Assembly (NCBI GenBank): GCA_963580285.1
Contig: OY757010.1
Location: 72,134,738 to 72,198,737 of the forward strand
Direction of reading: 5' to 3'
Source: Lucinisca nassula
Lineage: Eukaryota; Mollusca; Bivalvia; Lucinida; Lucinidae
DNA length: 64,000 nt
The notes under the pieces: model-generated
Seen by the model: the letters and a program-made list of their open reading frames with translations, nothing else
The model's database searches: none
What the model was told of the DNA's origin: nothing
Shown: positions 1 to 12,274 of the stretch, piece after piece
Layout of the letters: every line of letters starts with the position of its first letter
Numbering within the stretch: the first letter of the stretch is position 1
Translations under genes and position numbers: made by a program

Positions 1-3000
1 CCTTATAGCAGACAATGAAGACTCAGATTAGCCTGTGCATCCATATAGTCTAACCAGAGACTTCTCTTGTTGCATTAAGGAGCATTGGGCCCATAGATAT
101 CCTAAGAGTGCACACCGAAGGCTCTAATCAGCCTGTACATCCATATAGTCTAACCAGAGATTACTCTTGCTGCATGAAGGAGCATTGGGCCCATAGATAT
201 CCTAAGAGTGCACACCGAAGGCTCTGATCAGCCTGTGCATCCATATAGTATAATCAGAGACTTCTCTTGCTGCATGATGGAGCATTTGGCCATTAGCTAT
301 CTTTAGAGTGCACAACGAAGGCTCTGATCAGCCTGTACATCCATATAGTCTAACTAGAGACTTCTCTTGCTGCATGAAGGAGCATTGGGCAATTAGCCAT
401 CCTTATTGCAGACAATGAAGACTCTGATCAGCATTTGCATCCATATAGTTTGACCAGAGACTTCTCCTGTTGCACGAAGGAGCATTGGGCCATGAGCTAT
501 CCTTAGAGTGCACAACGAAGGCTCTGATCAGCCTGTGCATCCATATAGTCTAACCAGAGACTTCTCTTGCTGCATGAAGGAGCAATGTGTTCGCTAGCTA
601 TCGTTATAGCAGACAATGAAGACTCTGATCAGCCTGTGCATCCATATAGTCTGACCAGAGACTTCTCTTGCTGCATAAAAGAGCATTGGGCCATTAGCTT
701 TCCTTATAGCAGACAATGAAGACTCTGATCAGCCTGTGCATCCATATATTCGACCAGAGATTTCTCTTGCTGCATGAAGGAGCATTGGGCCATTAGCAAT
801 CCTTATAGCAGACAATGAAGACTCTGATCAGCCTGTGCATCCATATAGTCTGACCAGAGACTTCTCTTCTTTCATGAAGGAGCATTGGGCCATTAGCTAT
901 CCTTATAGCAGACAATGAAGACTCTGATCAGCCTGTGCAACCATATAGTCTAACCAGAGACTTCTCTTGTTGCATAAAGGAACATTGGGCCCATAGATAT
1001 CCTTAGAGCGCACAACGAAGGCTCTGATCAGCCTGTACATCCATATAGTCTTACCAGAGACTTCTCTTCTTGCATAAAGGAACATTGGGCCCATAGATAT
1101 CCTTAGAGCGCACAACGAAGGCTCTGATCAGCCTGTACATCCATATAGTCTTACCAGAGACGTCTCTTGTTGCATGAAGGAGCATTGGGCCATTAGCTAT
1201 CCTTATAGCAGACAATGAAGACTCTGATCAGCCTGTGCATCCATATAGTCTAACCAGAGACTTCTCTTGTTGCATAAAGGAGCATTGGGCCATTAGCTAT
1301 CCTTATAGCAGACAATGAAGACTCTGATCAGCATGTGCATCCTTATAGTCTGACCAGAGACTTCTCTTGCTACATAAAGGAGCATTGGGCCCATAGATAT
1401 CCTTACAGCGCACAACGAAGACTCTGATCAGCCTGTACATCCATATAGTCTAAGCAGAGACTACTCTTGCTGCATAAAGGAGCATTGGACCCATAGATAT
1501 CCTTAGAGTGCACAACGAAGGCTCTGATCAGCCTGTACATCCATATAGTATAACCAGAGACTTCTCTTGCTGCATGAAGCACCATTGGGCCATTAGCTAT
1601 CCTTAGAGTGCACAACGAAAGCTCTGATCAGCCTGTACATCCATATAGTCTAACCAGAGACTTCTCTTGCTGCATGAAGGAGCATTGGACCATTAGCTAT
1701 CCTTATAGCAGACAATGAAGACTATGATCAGCCTTTGCATCCATATAGTCTAACCAGAGACTTCTCTTGCTGCATGAAGGAGCATTGGGCCATTAGCTAT
1801 CCCTAGAGTGCACAATGAAGACTCTGATCAGCCTGTGCTTCCGTATAGTCTAATCAGAGACTTCTCTTGCTGCATGAAGGAGCATTGGGCCCTCAGCTAT
1901 CCTTAGAGTGCACAACGAAGACTCTGATCAGCCTGTGCTTCCATATAGTCTAACCAGAGACTTCTCTTGCTGCATAAAGGAGCATTGGGCCATTAGCAAT
2001 CCTTATAGCAGACACTGAAGACTCTGATCAGCCTGTACATCCATATAGTTTAACCAGAGACTTCTCTTGCTGCATCAAGGAGCATTGGGCCATTAGCTAT
2101 CCTTATAGCAGACAATGAAGACTCTGATCAGCCTGTGCATCCATATAGTTTAACCAGAGACTTGTCTGGCTGCACCAAGGAGCATTGGGCTATTAGCTAT
2201 CCTTATAGCAGACAATGAAGACTCTGATCAGCCTGTGCATCCATATAGTCTGACCAGAGTCTTCTCTTGCTGCATAAAGGAGCATTGGGCCATTAGCTAT
2301 CCTTATAGCAGACAATGAAGACTCTGATCAGCATGTGCATCCTTATAGTCTGACCAGAGACTTCTCTTGCTACATAAAGGAGCATTGGGCCCATAGATAT
2401 CCTTACAGCGCACAACGAAGACTCTGATCAGCCTGTACATCCATATAGTCTAAGCAGAGACTTCTCTTGCTGCATAAAGGAGCATTGGGCCATTAGCTAT
2501 CCTTATAGCAGACAACGAAGGCTCTGATCAGCCTATACACCCATATAGTCTAACCAGAGACTTCTCTTGCTGCATGAAGGAGCATTGGGCCATTAGCTAT
2601 CCTTATAGCAGTCAATGAAGACTCTGATCAGCCTGTGCATCCATATAGTCTGACCAGAGACTTCTCTTGCTGCATGAAGGAGCATTGGGCCATTAGCTAT
2701 CCTTATAGCAGTCAATGAAGACTCTGATCAGCCTGTGCATCCATATAGTCTAACCAGAGACTTCTCTTGCTTCATGAAGGACCATCGGGCCATTAGCTAT
2801 CCTCATAGCAGACAATGAAGACGCTGATCAGCTTGTGCATCCATATAGTCTGACCAGAGACTTCTCTTGTTGCATGAAGGAGCATTGGGCCATTAGCTAT
2901 CCTTATAGCAGACAATGAAGACTCTGATCAGCCTGTGCATCCATATAGTCTGACCAGAGACTTCTCTTGTTGCATAAAGGAGCATTGGGCCCATAGATAT

Positions 3001-6000
3001 CCTTAGAGCGCACAATGAAGGCTCTGATCAGCCTGTACATCCATATAGTATAATCAGAGACTTCTCTTGCTGCATGATGGAGCACTGGGCCATTAGCTAT
3101 CTTTAGAGTGCACAACGAAGGCTCTGATCAGCCTGTACATCCATATAGTCTAACTAGAGACTTCTCTTGCTGCATGAACGAGCATTGGGCAATTAGCCAT
3201 CCTTATAGCAGACAATGAAGACTCTGATCAGCATTTGCATCCATATAGTCTGACCAGAGACTTCTCTTGTTGCATAAAGGAGCATTGGGCCATTAGCTAT
3301 CCTTATAGCAGACAATGAAGACTCTGATCAGCATTTGCATCCATATAGTCTGACCAGAGACTTCTCCTGTTGCACGAAGGAGCATTGGGCCATGAGCTAT
3401 CCTTAGAGTGCACAACGAAGGCTCTGATCAGCCTGTGCATCCATATAGTCTAACCAGAGACTTCTCTTGCTGCATGAAGGAGCAATGTGGCCGCTAGCTA
3501 TCGTTATAGCAGACAATGAAGACTCTGATCAGCCTGTGCATCCATATAGTCTGACCAGAGACTTCTCTTGCTGCATAAAAGAGCATTGGGCCATTAGCTT
3601 TCCTTATAGCAGACAATGAAGACTCTGATCAGCCTGTGCACTCATATATTCGACCAGAGATTTCTCTTGCTGCATGAAGGAACATTGGGCCATTAGCTAT
3701 CCTTATAGCAGACAATGAAGACTCTGATCAGCCTGTGCATCCATATAGTCTGACCAGAGCCTTCTATTCTTTCATGAAGGAGCATTGGGCCATTAGCTAT
3801 CCTTATAGCAGACAATGTAGACTCTGATCAGCCTGTGCAACCATATAGTCTGACCAGAGACTTCTCTTGTTGCATGAAGGAGCATTGGGCCATTAGCTAT
3901 CCTTATAGTAGACAATGAAGACTCTGATCAGCCTGTGCATCCATATAGTCTAACCAGAGACTTCTCTTGCTGCATAAAGGAGCATTGGGCCCATAGATAT
4001 CCTTAGAGCGCACAACGAAGGCTCTGATCAGCCTGTACAGCCATATAGTCTAACCAGAGACTTCTCTTGATGCATGAAGGAGCATTGGGCCATTAGCTAT
4101 CCTTATAGCAGACAATGAAGACTCTGATCAGCCTGGGCATCCATATAGTCTAACCAGAGACTTCTCTTGTTGCATAAAGGAGCATTGGGCCCATAGATAT
4201 CCTTAGAGCACGCGACGAAGACTCTGATCAGCCTGTACATCCATAAAGTCTAACCAGAGACTACTCTTGCTGCATAAAGGAGCACTGGGCCCATAGATAT
4301 CCTTAGAGTGCACAACGAAGGCTCTGATCAGCCTGTACATCCATATAGTCTAACCAGAGACTTCTCTTGCTGCATGAAGCAGCATTGGGCCCTTAGCTAT
4401 CCTTAGAGTGCACAACGAAAGCTCTGATCAGCCTGTACATCCATATAGTCTAACCAGAGACTTCTCTTGCTGCATGAAGGAGCATTGGACCATTAGCTAT
4501 CCTTATAGCAGACAATGAAGACTCTGATCAGCCTTTGCATCCATATAGTCTAACCAGAGACTTCTCTTGCTGCATGAAGGAGCATTGGGCCATTAGCTAT
4601 CCTTAGAGTGCACAACGAAGACTCTGATCAGCCTGTGCTTCCGTATAGTCTAATCAAAGACTTCTCTTGCTGCATGAAGGAGCATTGGGCCCTCAGCTAT
4701 CCTTAGAGTGCACAACGAAGACTCTGATCAGCCTGTGCTTCCATATAGTCTAACCAGAGTCTTCTCTTGCTGCATAAAGGAGCATTGGGCCATTAGCTAT
4801 CCTTATAGCAGACACTGAAGACTCTGATCAGCCTGTACATCCATATAGTTTAACCAGAGACTTCTCTTGCTGCATCAAGGAGCATTGGGCCATTAGCTAT
4901 CCTTATAGCAGACAATGAAGACTCTGATCAGCCTGTGCATCCATATAGTTTAACCAGAGTCTTGTCTTGCTGCATCAAGGAGCATTGGGCTATTAGCTAT
5001 CCTTATAGCAGACAATGAAGACTCTGGTCAGCCTGTGCATCCATATAGTCTGACCAGAGTCTTCTCTTGCTGCATAAAGGAGCATTGGGACATTAGCTAT
5101 CCTTATAGCAGACAATGAAGACTCTGATCAGCATGTGCATCCTTATAGTCTGACCAGAGACTTCTCTTGCTACATAAAGGAGCATTGGGCCCATAGATAT
5201 CCTTACAGCGCACAACGAAGACTCTGATCAGCCTGTACATCCATATAGTCTAAGCAGAGACTTCTCTTGCTGCATAAAGGAGCATTGGGCCATTGGCTAT
5301 CCTTATAGCAGACAACGAAGGCTCTGATCAGCCTATACATCCATATAGTCTAACCAGAGACTTCTCTTGCTGCATGAATGAGCATTGGGCCATTAGCTAT
5401 CCTTATAGCAGACAATGAAGACTCTGATCAGCGTGTGCATCCATATAGTCTGACCAGAGACTTCTCTTGCTACATAAAGGAGCATTGGGCCCATAGATAT
5501 CCTTACAGCGCACAACGAAGACTCTGATCAGCCTGTACATCCATATAGTCTAACCAGAGACTTCTCTTGTTGCATAAAGGAGCATTGGGCCATTAGCTAT
5601 CCTTATAGCAGACAATGAAGACTCTGATCAGCCTGTGCATCTATATAGTCTGACCAGAGACTTCTCTTGCTGCATAAAGGAGCATTGGGCCCATAGATAT
5701 CCTTAGAGCGCACAACGAAGGCTCTGATCAGACTGTACATCCATATAGTCTAACCAGAGACTTCTCTTGTTGCATGAAGGAGCATTGGACCATTAGCTAT
5801 CCTTATAGCAGACAATGGTGACTCTCAACAGCCTTTGCATCCATATAGTCTAACCATAGACTTCTCTTGCTGCATGAAGGAGCATTGGGCCATTAGCTGT
5901 CCTTAGAGTGCACAACGAAGACCCTGATCAGCCTGTGCTTCCGTATAGTCTAATCAGAGACTTCTCTTGCTGCATGAAGGAGCATTGGGCCCTCAGCTAT

Positions 6001-9000
6001 CCTAAGAGTGCACAACGAAGGCTCTGATCAGCCTGTACATCCATATAAGCTAACCAGAGACTTCTCTTGCTACATGAAGGAGCATTGGACCATCAGCTAT
6101 CCTTATAGCAGACAATGAAGACTCTCAACAGCCTTTGCATCCATATAGTCTAACCATAGACTTCTCTTGCTGCATAAAGGAGCATTGGGCCATTAGCTAT
6201 CCTTATAGCAGACACTGAAGACTCGGATCAGCCTGTGCATCCATATAGTCTGACCAGAGACTTCTCTTGCTACATAAAGGAGCATCGGGCCCATAGATAT
6301 CCTTACAGCGCACAACGAAGACTCTGATCAGCCTGTACATCCATATAGTCTAAGCAGAGACTTCTCTTGCTGCATAAAGGAGCATTGGGCCATTAGCTAT
6401 CCTTATAGCAGACAACGAAGGCTCTGATCAGCCTATACATCCATATAGTCTAACCAGAGACTTCTCTTGCTGCATGAAGGAGCATTGGGCCATTAGCTAT
6501 CTTTATAGCAGACAATGAAGACTCTGATAGGCGTGTGCATCCATATAGTCTGACCAGAGACTTCTCTTGCTACATAAAGGAGCATTGGGCCCATAGATAT
6601 CCTTACAGCGCACAACGAAGACTCTGATCAGCCTGTACATCCATATAGTCTAACCAGAGACTTCTCTTGCTACATAAAGGAGCATTGGGCCATTAGCTAT
6701 CCTTATAGCAGACAATGAAGACTCTGATCAGCCTGTGCATCCATATAGTCTGACCAGAGACTTCTCTTGCTGCATAAAGGAGCATTGGGCCCATAGATAT
6801 CCTTAGAGCGCACAACGAAGGTTCTGATCAGCCTGTACATCCATATAGTCTAACCAGAGACTACTCTTGCTGCATAAAGGAGCATTGGGCCCATAGATAT
6901 CCTTAGAGTGCACAACGAAGGCTCTGATCAGCCTGTACATCAATATAATCTAACCAGAGACTTCTCTTGCTGCATGAAGCAGCATTGGGCCCTTAGCTAT
7001 CCTTAGAGTGCACAACGAAAGCTCTGATCAGCCTGTACATCCATATAGTCTAACCAGAGACTTCTCTTGCTGCATGAAGGAGCATTGGACCATTAGCTAT
7101 CCTTTTAGCAGACAATGAAGACTCTGATCAGCCTTTGCATCCATATAGTCTAACCAGAGACTTCTCTTGCTGCATGAAGGAGCATTGGGCCATTAGCTAT
7201 CCTTAGAGTGCACAACGAAGGCTCTGATCAGCCTGTACATCCATATAGTCTGACCAGAGACTTCTCTTGCTACATAAAGGAGCATTGGGCCCATAGATAT
7301 CCTTACAGCGCACAACGAAGACTCTGATCAGCCTGTACATCCATATAGTCTGACCAGAGACTTCTCTTGCTACATAAAGGAGCATTGGGCCCATAGATAT
7401 CCTTACAGCGCACAACGAAGACTCTGATCAGCCTGTACATCCATATAGTCTAAGCAGAGACTTCTCTTGCTGCATGAAGGAGCATTGGGCAATTAGCTAT
7501 CCTTATTGCAGACAATGAAGACTCTGATCAGCCTTTGCATCCATATAGTCTAACCAGAGACTTCTCTTGTTGCATGAAGGAGCATTGGGCCATTAGCTAT
7601 CCTTAGAGTGCACAACGAAGACTCTGATCAGCCTGTGCTTCCGTATAGTCTTATCAGAGACTTCTCTTGCTGCATGATGGAGCATTGGGCCTTCAGCTAT
7701 CCTTAGAGTGCACAACGAAGACTCTGATCAGCCTGTGCTCCCATATAATCTAACCAGAGACTTCTCTTGCTGCATAAAGGAGCATTGGGCCATTAGCTAT
7801 CCTTATAGCAGACAATGAAGACTCTGATCAGCCTGTACATCTATATAGTTTAACCAGAGACTTCTCTTGCTGCATCAAGGAGCATTGGGCCAATAGCTAT
7901 CCTTATAGCAGACAATGAAGACTCTGATCAGCCTGTGCATCCATATAGTCTAACCAGAGACTTCTCTTGCTGCATGAAGGGGCATTGGGCCATTAGCTAT
8001 CCTTATAGCAGACAATGAAGACTCTGATCAGCCTGTGCATCCATATAGTCTGACCAGAGACTTCTCTTGCTGCATAAAGGAACATTGGGCCCATAGATAT
8101 CCTTAGAGCGCACAACGAAGGTTCTGATCAGCCTGTACATCCATATAGTCTAACCAGAGACTACTCTTGCTGCATAAAGGAGCATTGGGCCATTAGCTAT
8201 CCTTATAGCAGACAATGAAGACTGATCAGCCTGTACATCCATATAGTCTGACCAGAGACTTCTCTTGCTGCATGAAGGAGCATTGGGCCATTAGCTATCT
8301 TTATAGCAGACAATGAAGACTCTGATCAGCCTGTGCTTCCATATAGTCTAACCAGAGACTTCTCTTGTTGCATGAATGAGCATTGGGCCATTAGCTATCC
8401 TTAGAGTGCACAACGAAGGCTCTGATCAGCCTGTACATCCATATAGTCTAACCAGAGACCTCTCTTGCTGCATGAAGGAGCACTGGGCCATTAGCTATCC
8501 TTATAGCAGACAATGAAGACTGATCAGCCTGTGCATCCATATAGTCTGACCAGAGACTTCTCTTGCTGCATGAAGGAGCATTGGGCAATTAGCTATCCTT
8601 ATTGCAGACAATGAAGACTCTGATCAGCCTGTACATCCATATAGTCTGACCAGAGACTTCTCTTGCTGCATGAAGGAGCATTGGGCCATTAGCTATCTTT
8701 ATAGCAGACAATGAAGACTCTGATCAGCCTGTGCTTCCATATAGTCTAACCAGAGACTTCTCTTGTTGCATGAATGAGCATTGGGCCATTAGCTATCCTT
8801 AGAGTGCACAACGAAGGCTCTGATCAGCCTGTACATCCATATAGTCTAACCAGAGACCTCTCTTGCTGCATGAAGGAGCACTGGGCCATTAGCTATCCTT
8901 ATAGCAGACAATGAAGACTGATCAGCCTGTGCATCCATATAGTCTGACCAGAGACTTCTCTTGCTGCATGAAGGAGCACTGGGCCATTAGCTATCCTTAT

Positions 9001-9115
9001 AGCAGACAATGAAGACTGATCAGCCTGTACATCCATATAGTCTGACCAGAGACTTCTCTTGCTGCATAAAGGAGCATTGGGCCCATAGATATCCTTACAG
9101 CGCACAACGAAGACT
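1..9115. repeat. 100-bp satellite array with higher-order structure
   Basis: About 91 head-to-tail units of almost exactly 100 bp, continuing past the left edge. Two unit types alternate irregularly: one has TAGCAGACAATGAAG and ends CCATTAGCTATCC, the other has AGCGCACAACGAAG and ends CCCATAGATATCC. Blocks recur at larger spacing: 241-2060 resembles 3041-4860 at a 2800-2900 bp shift, and a unit at 1621 recurs at 4421 and 7021. A 398-bp block is duplicated near 8225 and 8626. Small indels (near 590, 8221 and 8521) break the phase. The unit length is not a multiple of three, so the short minus-strand reading frames here are not coding. Confidence 0.97.
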
Positions 9116-9235
9116 GTGATCAGACTGCGTGGATGCGCAGGCTGATCTAGGTCTTCGTTCGGCATCAGCGCAGTCTGATCTGAGTCTTCGTCGGGCGCAC
9201 ATGTCTTATTGTAGGCTTTGTCATGCGCTGGTTCA
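9116..9235. mobile_element. Right end of the MITE that bounds the satellite
   Basis: The satellite changes at about 9116 into a sequence matching the terminal repeat of the element at 19129-19360. It has GGCGCACATGTCTTATTGTAG, then a TTTGTCATGCGCTGGTTCAT end. An extra TGATCTGAGTCTTCGTC half-unit lies between the last satellite unit and the terminus. The array therefore sits inside, or grew from, such an element. Confidence 0.8.
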
Positions 9236-9297
9236 TCTGCTGAAAAACAATAGCGTTGAAATGAATTCATTTATTCACGCCGAATAAACAAACTTCA

Positions 9298-9604
9298 CAT
9301 TATGATAACTCACCCGTGGGACAAAGTGCATTTTACATATCTCCAAAATGGCTACTTTTCTGATGAAAATCCGTGATATTTTTCTAATAAATGCTCAAAA
9401 CATAGGTTGTGGTTGCTCGTTAGAACCGCCTCATTGAGGCGGTGTTAACGAATACTCACAACCTATGTCTTGGAGCAGAAATAAGAAAAATAATATATAA
9501 CCCCGTAAACCCCAGTTCTCTCTATATGAACTGGGGTTTCGTGGGTATGTGTGTGTGTGTGTGGGGGGGGGGGGTCTTCATTTCACGGACTTGTTCACGT
9601 GGTG
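9298..9604. mobile_element. Foldback MITE, family 2
   Basis: Runs from CATTATGATAACTCACCCG to CACGGACTTGTTCACGTGGTG, imperfect inverted ends. A central hairpin (GAACCGCCTCATTGAGGCGGT) lies at about 9425-9465, inside a longer arm pairing ATAGGTTGTGG with the reversed copy at 9470. The distal arm has an AACCCCAG...CTGGGGTT hairpin and a TG/G run at 9546-9574. No coding capacity. Other copies: 38098-38375, 38403-38701, 53732-53985, 56023-56293, 60389-60668. Confidence 0.8.
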
Positions 9605-9784
9605 ACCCGCTATTTGCCTGTCCTCACCTGTCATGCATCAAGCCAAATCGACTCATATGGCATGGTTTCAAGCTGATCGAGTCCCTGCCGATTTATATCA
9701 ACTTTAATTATGCAATCGGTAGCCATTGTGCCCTGTAACCCCAAATCACTGACATCCGAAGAGGTATTCAAATACCGAGCACCG

Positions 9785-10030
9785 GAACAACACGAAAACA
9801 CCGTCTTTATAATTTACAGCCACTTGAACCCCCGGTTTTTATAAAGTAAACTTTGGTTTTAGACGGGTTAGCCTTATTTTCTTATTTCTGCTCTGAAATA
9901 TAGATTGTGGGTACTCGTTGGAACCGCCTCGATGAGGCTCAATATTTTGAGCAGAAATAAGAAAAATATCACAATTTTTATCTAAAAATCTTTGGGTTTT
10001 TTCGGCCGTAAAATGTACAATGTTTGGTAG
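9785..10030. mobile_element. Foldback MITE, family 1 (decayed)
   Basis: AACACGAAAACACCG start, then CCACTTGAACCCCCGG, ATTTCTGCTCTGAAATATAG, the GAACCGCCTCGATGAGG core with its right arm shortened, GAGCAGAAATAAG, and CGGCCGTAAAATGTACAATG near the end. This is the order of the fuller copy at 39477-39764. Confidence 0.65.
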
Positions 10031-10043
10031 TTTGAATTAAGGT

Positions 10044-11110
10044 TGAAACTTTGCTTCCAAGGTATAATATAGAACATATTTAACGTCACTAGCTTCCAAA
10101 GGATAACCCTTTTATAGAACATAATACACGTCACGACAGCTAGTGACCGGGAATGTGTGGCGGTCGTTAAAAGTCTCACTGCCCTACATCATGGTGTAGT
10201 TTAAATTTTCTTGCCCTCTAGGATCATTGATTCTATTGATGAATTTTGAAAATATTTGAGAGTCACTGATGAAGCCTAGTTGGCCGAAACTAGATAGTCT
10301 GGCCCAGAAAACATGCACACTCCATATTTTCCAGTTCTGTGGTGTATTCCTTGCTTCCTAAGGATAACCCTTTTATAGAACATATTTAACGTCACTACAG
10401 CTGATGTCTGAGAATGTGTGGCGGCCTTAAAATGTTTCCCTGCCCTACATCATACTGCAGTTTATATTTTCTTGACCTTTGGGATCATTGATTCCATTGT
10501 GGAATATTGAAAATATTTGAGGGTTATTGATGAGGCCTAGTTGGCCGAAACTAGCTAGTCTGGACCAGATAGCATGCACACTCCATATTTTTCAGTTCTG
10601 TGGTGTATTCCTTGCTTCCAAAGGATAACCCTTTTATAGAACATATTTAACGTCACTACAGCTGGTGTCTGGGAATGTGTGGCGGCCGTAAAATGTCTAT
10701 ATTTTCTTGACCTTTGGGATCATTGATTCCATTGCGGAATTTTGATAATATTTGAGGGTCACTGATGAGGGCTAGTTGGCTGAAACTATCCAGTCTAGTC
10801 CAGAAAACATGCCCACTCCATACTTTTCAGTTATGTTGTGTATTCCTTGCTTCCAAAGGATAACCCTTTCTAGAACATATTTAACGTCACTATATACAGC
10901 TGGTGTCTGGGAATTGTGGCGGCCGTAAAATGTCTCCCTGCCCTACATCATGGTGTAGTTTATATTTTCTTGACCTTTGGGATCATTAATTCCACTGTTT
11001 AATGTTGAAAATATTTGAGGGTCATTGAGGAGGCCTAGTTGGACGAAACTAGCTTATCTGGACCAGATAACATGCACACTCCATATTTTTTTCAGTTCTG
11101 TGGTGTATTC
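10044..11110. repeat. Tandem repeat, about 260 bp, four copies
   Basis: Four diverged copies, starting near 10044, 10348, 10609 and 10850. Each begins near GCTTCCAAAGGATAACCC, contains GGCCTAGTTGGCCGAAACTA, and ends near CAGTTCTGTGGTGTATTCC. Copy 3 has lost about 30 bp after GGCGGCCGTAAAATGTC. No reading frame is conserved. Confidence 0.85.
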
Positions 11111-11478
11111 CTTCCGGCCATTTTGATGCTTATGGCGTACGGCATTAACGTTCTATTGCTATAGTAACAGAGTGAAGCAGTGCCAATATGGAAAGGCAGT
11201 GCCAAAAATCCATACTATATGGATTTTTGGACCCGTCACGTGACTCTGCCATCGAAATAGCGGAAAAATGGGAATGTATTGAAAGATTCTAATGTAATTT
11301 TTCTATAGTAGGTACATGTATGTAATAATGAAAAATATTGACCGGTAACTTCTGTAGAAAGTAAACGGGACACTTTCTGGGTATATAATAATTTTAGATA
11401 TTGTACTTGAGAGAAGGGTTAACAATTTGACTGCTAACGGGCTCGTTAATTATAAGCCAAAGAGGCTTTGATCAACTG
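11111..11478. other. Unassigned interval
   Basis: No gene, RNA or repeat recognised. A short TATGGATTTTTGG motif is partly repeated in inverted form near 11204-11230. Confidence 0.4.
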
Positions 11479-11733
11479 GCACCAGGGGCCAGTTGTTCAA
11501 AGCATCGTAAGCTTAACAAGCTCGTTAGTGGTCATATTGTTAACTCTTCTAGAAAGTTTAATATTTAAATTTTTGGTGTTTTTGCTGAGAAAATGTGAGC
11601 AGCTTTTGCATCTGCAAAAGCTGCTCACATTTTTTTCTGCAAAAATATTAGCATATTTGCCATATTTAATGATCAAAGTTTTAACGATATGTTAACTAAC
11701 GACGTCGTTAGTTTTGAACAACTGGCCCCAGGT
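11479..11733. mobile_element. Palindromic MITE with GGGGCCAGTTGTTCAAA ends
   Basis: Inverted ends pair AGGGGCCAGTTGTTCAAA with TTTTGAACAACTGGCCCC. A perfect inner hairpin around 11590-11632 pairs AAAATGTGAGCAGCTTTTGC with its complement. Non-autonomous. This terminus type is common in invertebrate MITEs. Confidence 0.8.
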
Positions 11734-11799
11734 CTCAACTGGACCTCTTTGCAAGTACTTTGGGAAGTTAGTAGATACTTAAAAAATGAAATTTATTTT

Positions 11800-11932
11800 T
11801 CTGCAGTTCATGGAAGTATGAACGCAGTGGGTCGTGTGCAAAGTAAATGAACCCCGAAGGGGTTCATGTAAACTTTGCTAGCGGCAGACTGTCGTTCATA
11901 CTTTCATGAAAAGCAGAAAAATTAAGTTTATT
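11800..11932. mobile_element. Short foldback element
   Basis: GTTCATGGAAGTATGAACG pairs with CGTTCATACTTTCATGAA, and the centre is AACCCCGAAGGGGTT. A partial third arm (CATGGAAGTATGAACGCA) recurs at 12099, so a second, shortened copy may exist. No coding content. Confidence 0.55.
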
Positions 11933-12274
11933 TTTATATTTACATTATTTGCCCCTCATCACTGGGCGAAAAAATGCTTGTAGGGCAAACTTTTAAAGCT
12001 GAAAAATATTTACACGCTGTTTTTCTACGCCCGTAGAGAACAATGTTCTAGAATGACGTCACTTAACGTCACTGAAAATCATGTGATTCGACGCGTACAT
12101 GGAAGTATGAACGCAATTGTTTTCTATAGGTTTACATTAGACTTAACACTGGAAATGTAAATATAAACTAATGAACACCGATTTGTCAAGACACCCTCTT
12201 AACTCATTATAGACGCCGGTTCGAAACCATTCCAGATAGGTAGTTCACAGAACTAGGGTCATCACTTTTGAAAC

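Noticed and set aside
1..9115. CRISPR-like regular repetition
   Set aside because: Units are contiguous 100-bp tandem repeats without unique spacers, and the window is eukaryotic.
903..9270. Minus-strand open frames of 70-123 codons in the satellite
   Set aside because: They recur because the 100-bp unit has few stops. The frame shifts at every unit and the frames carry no domain or start context.
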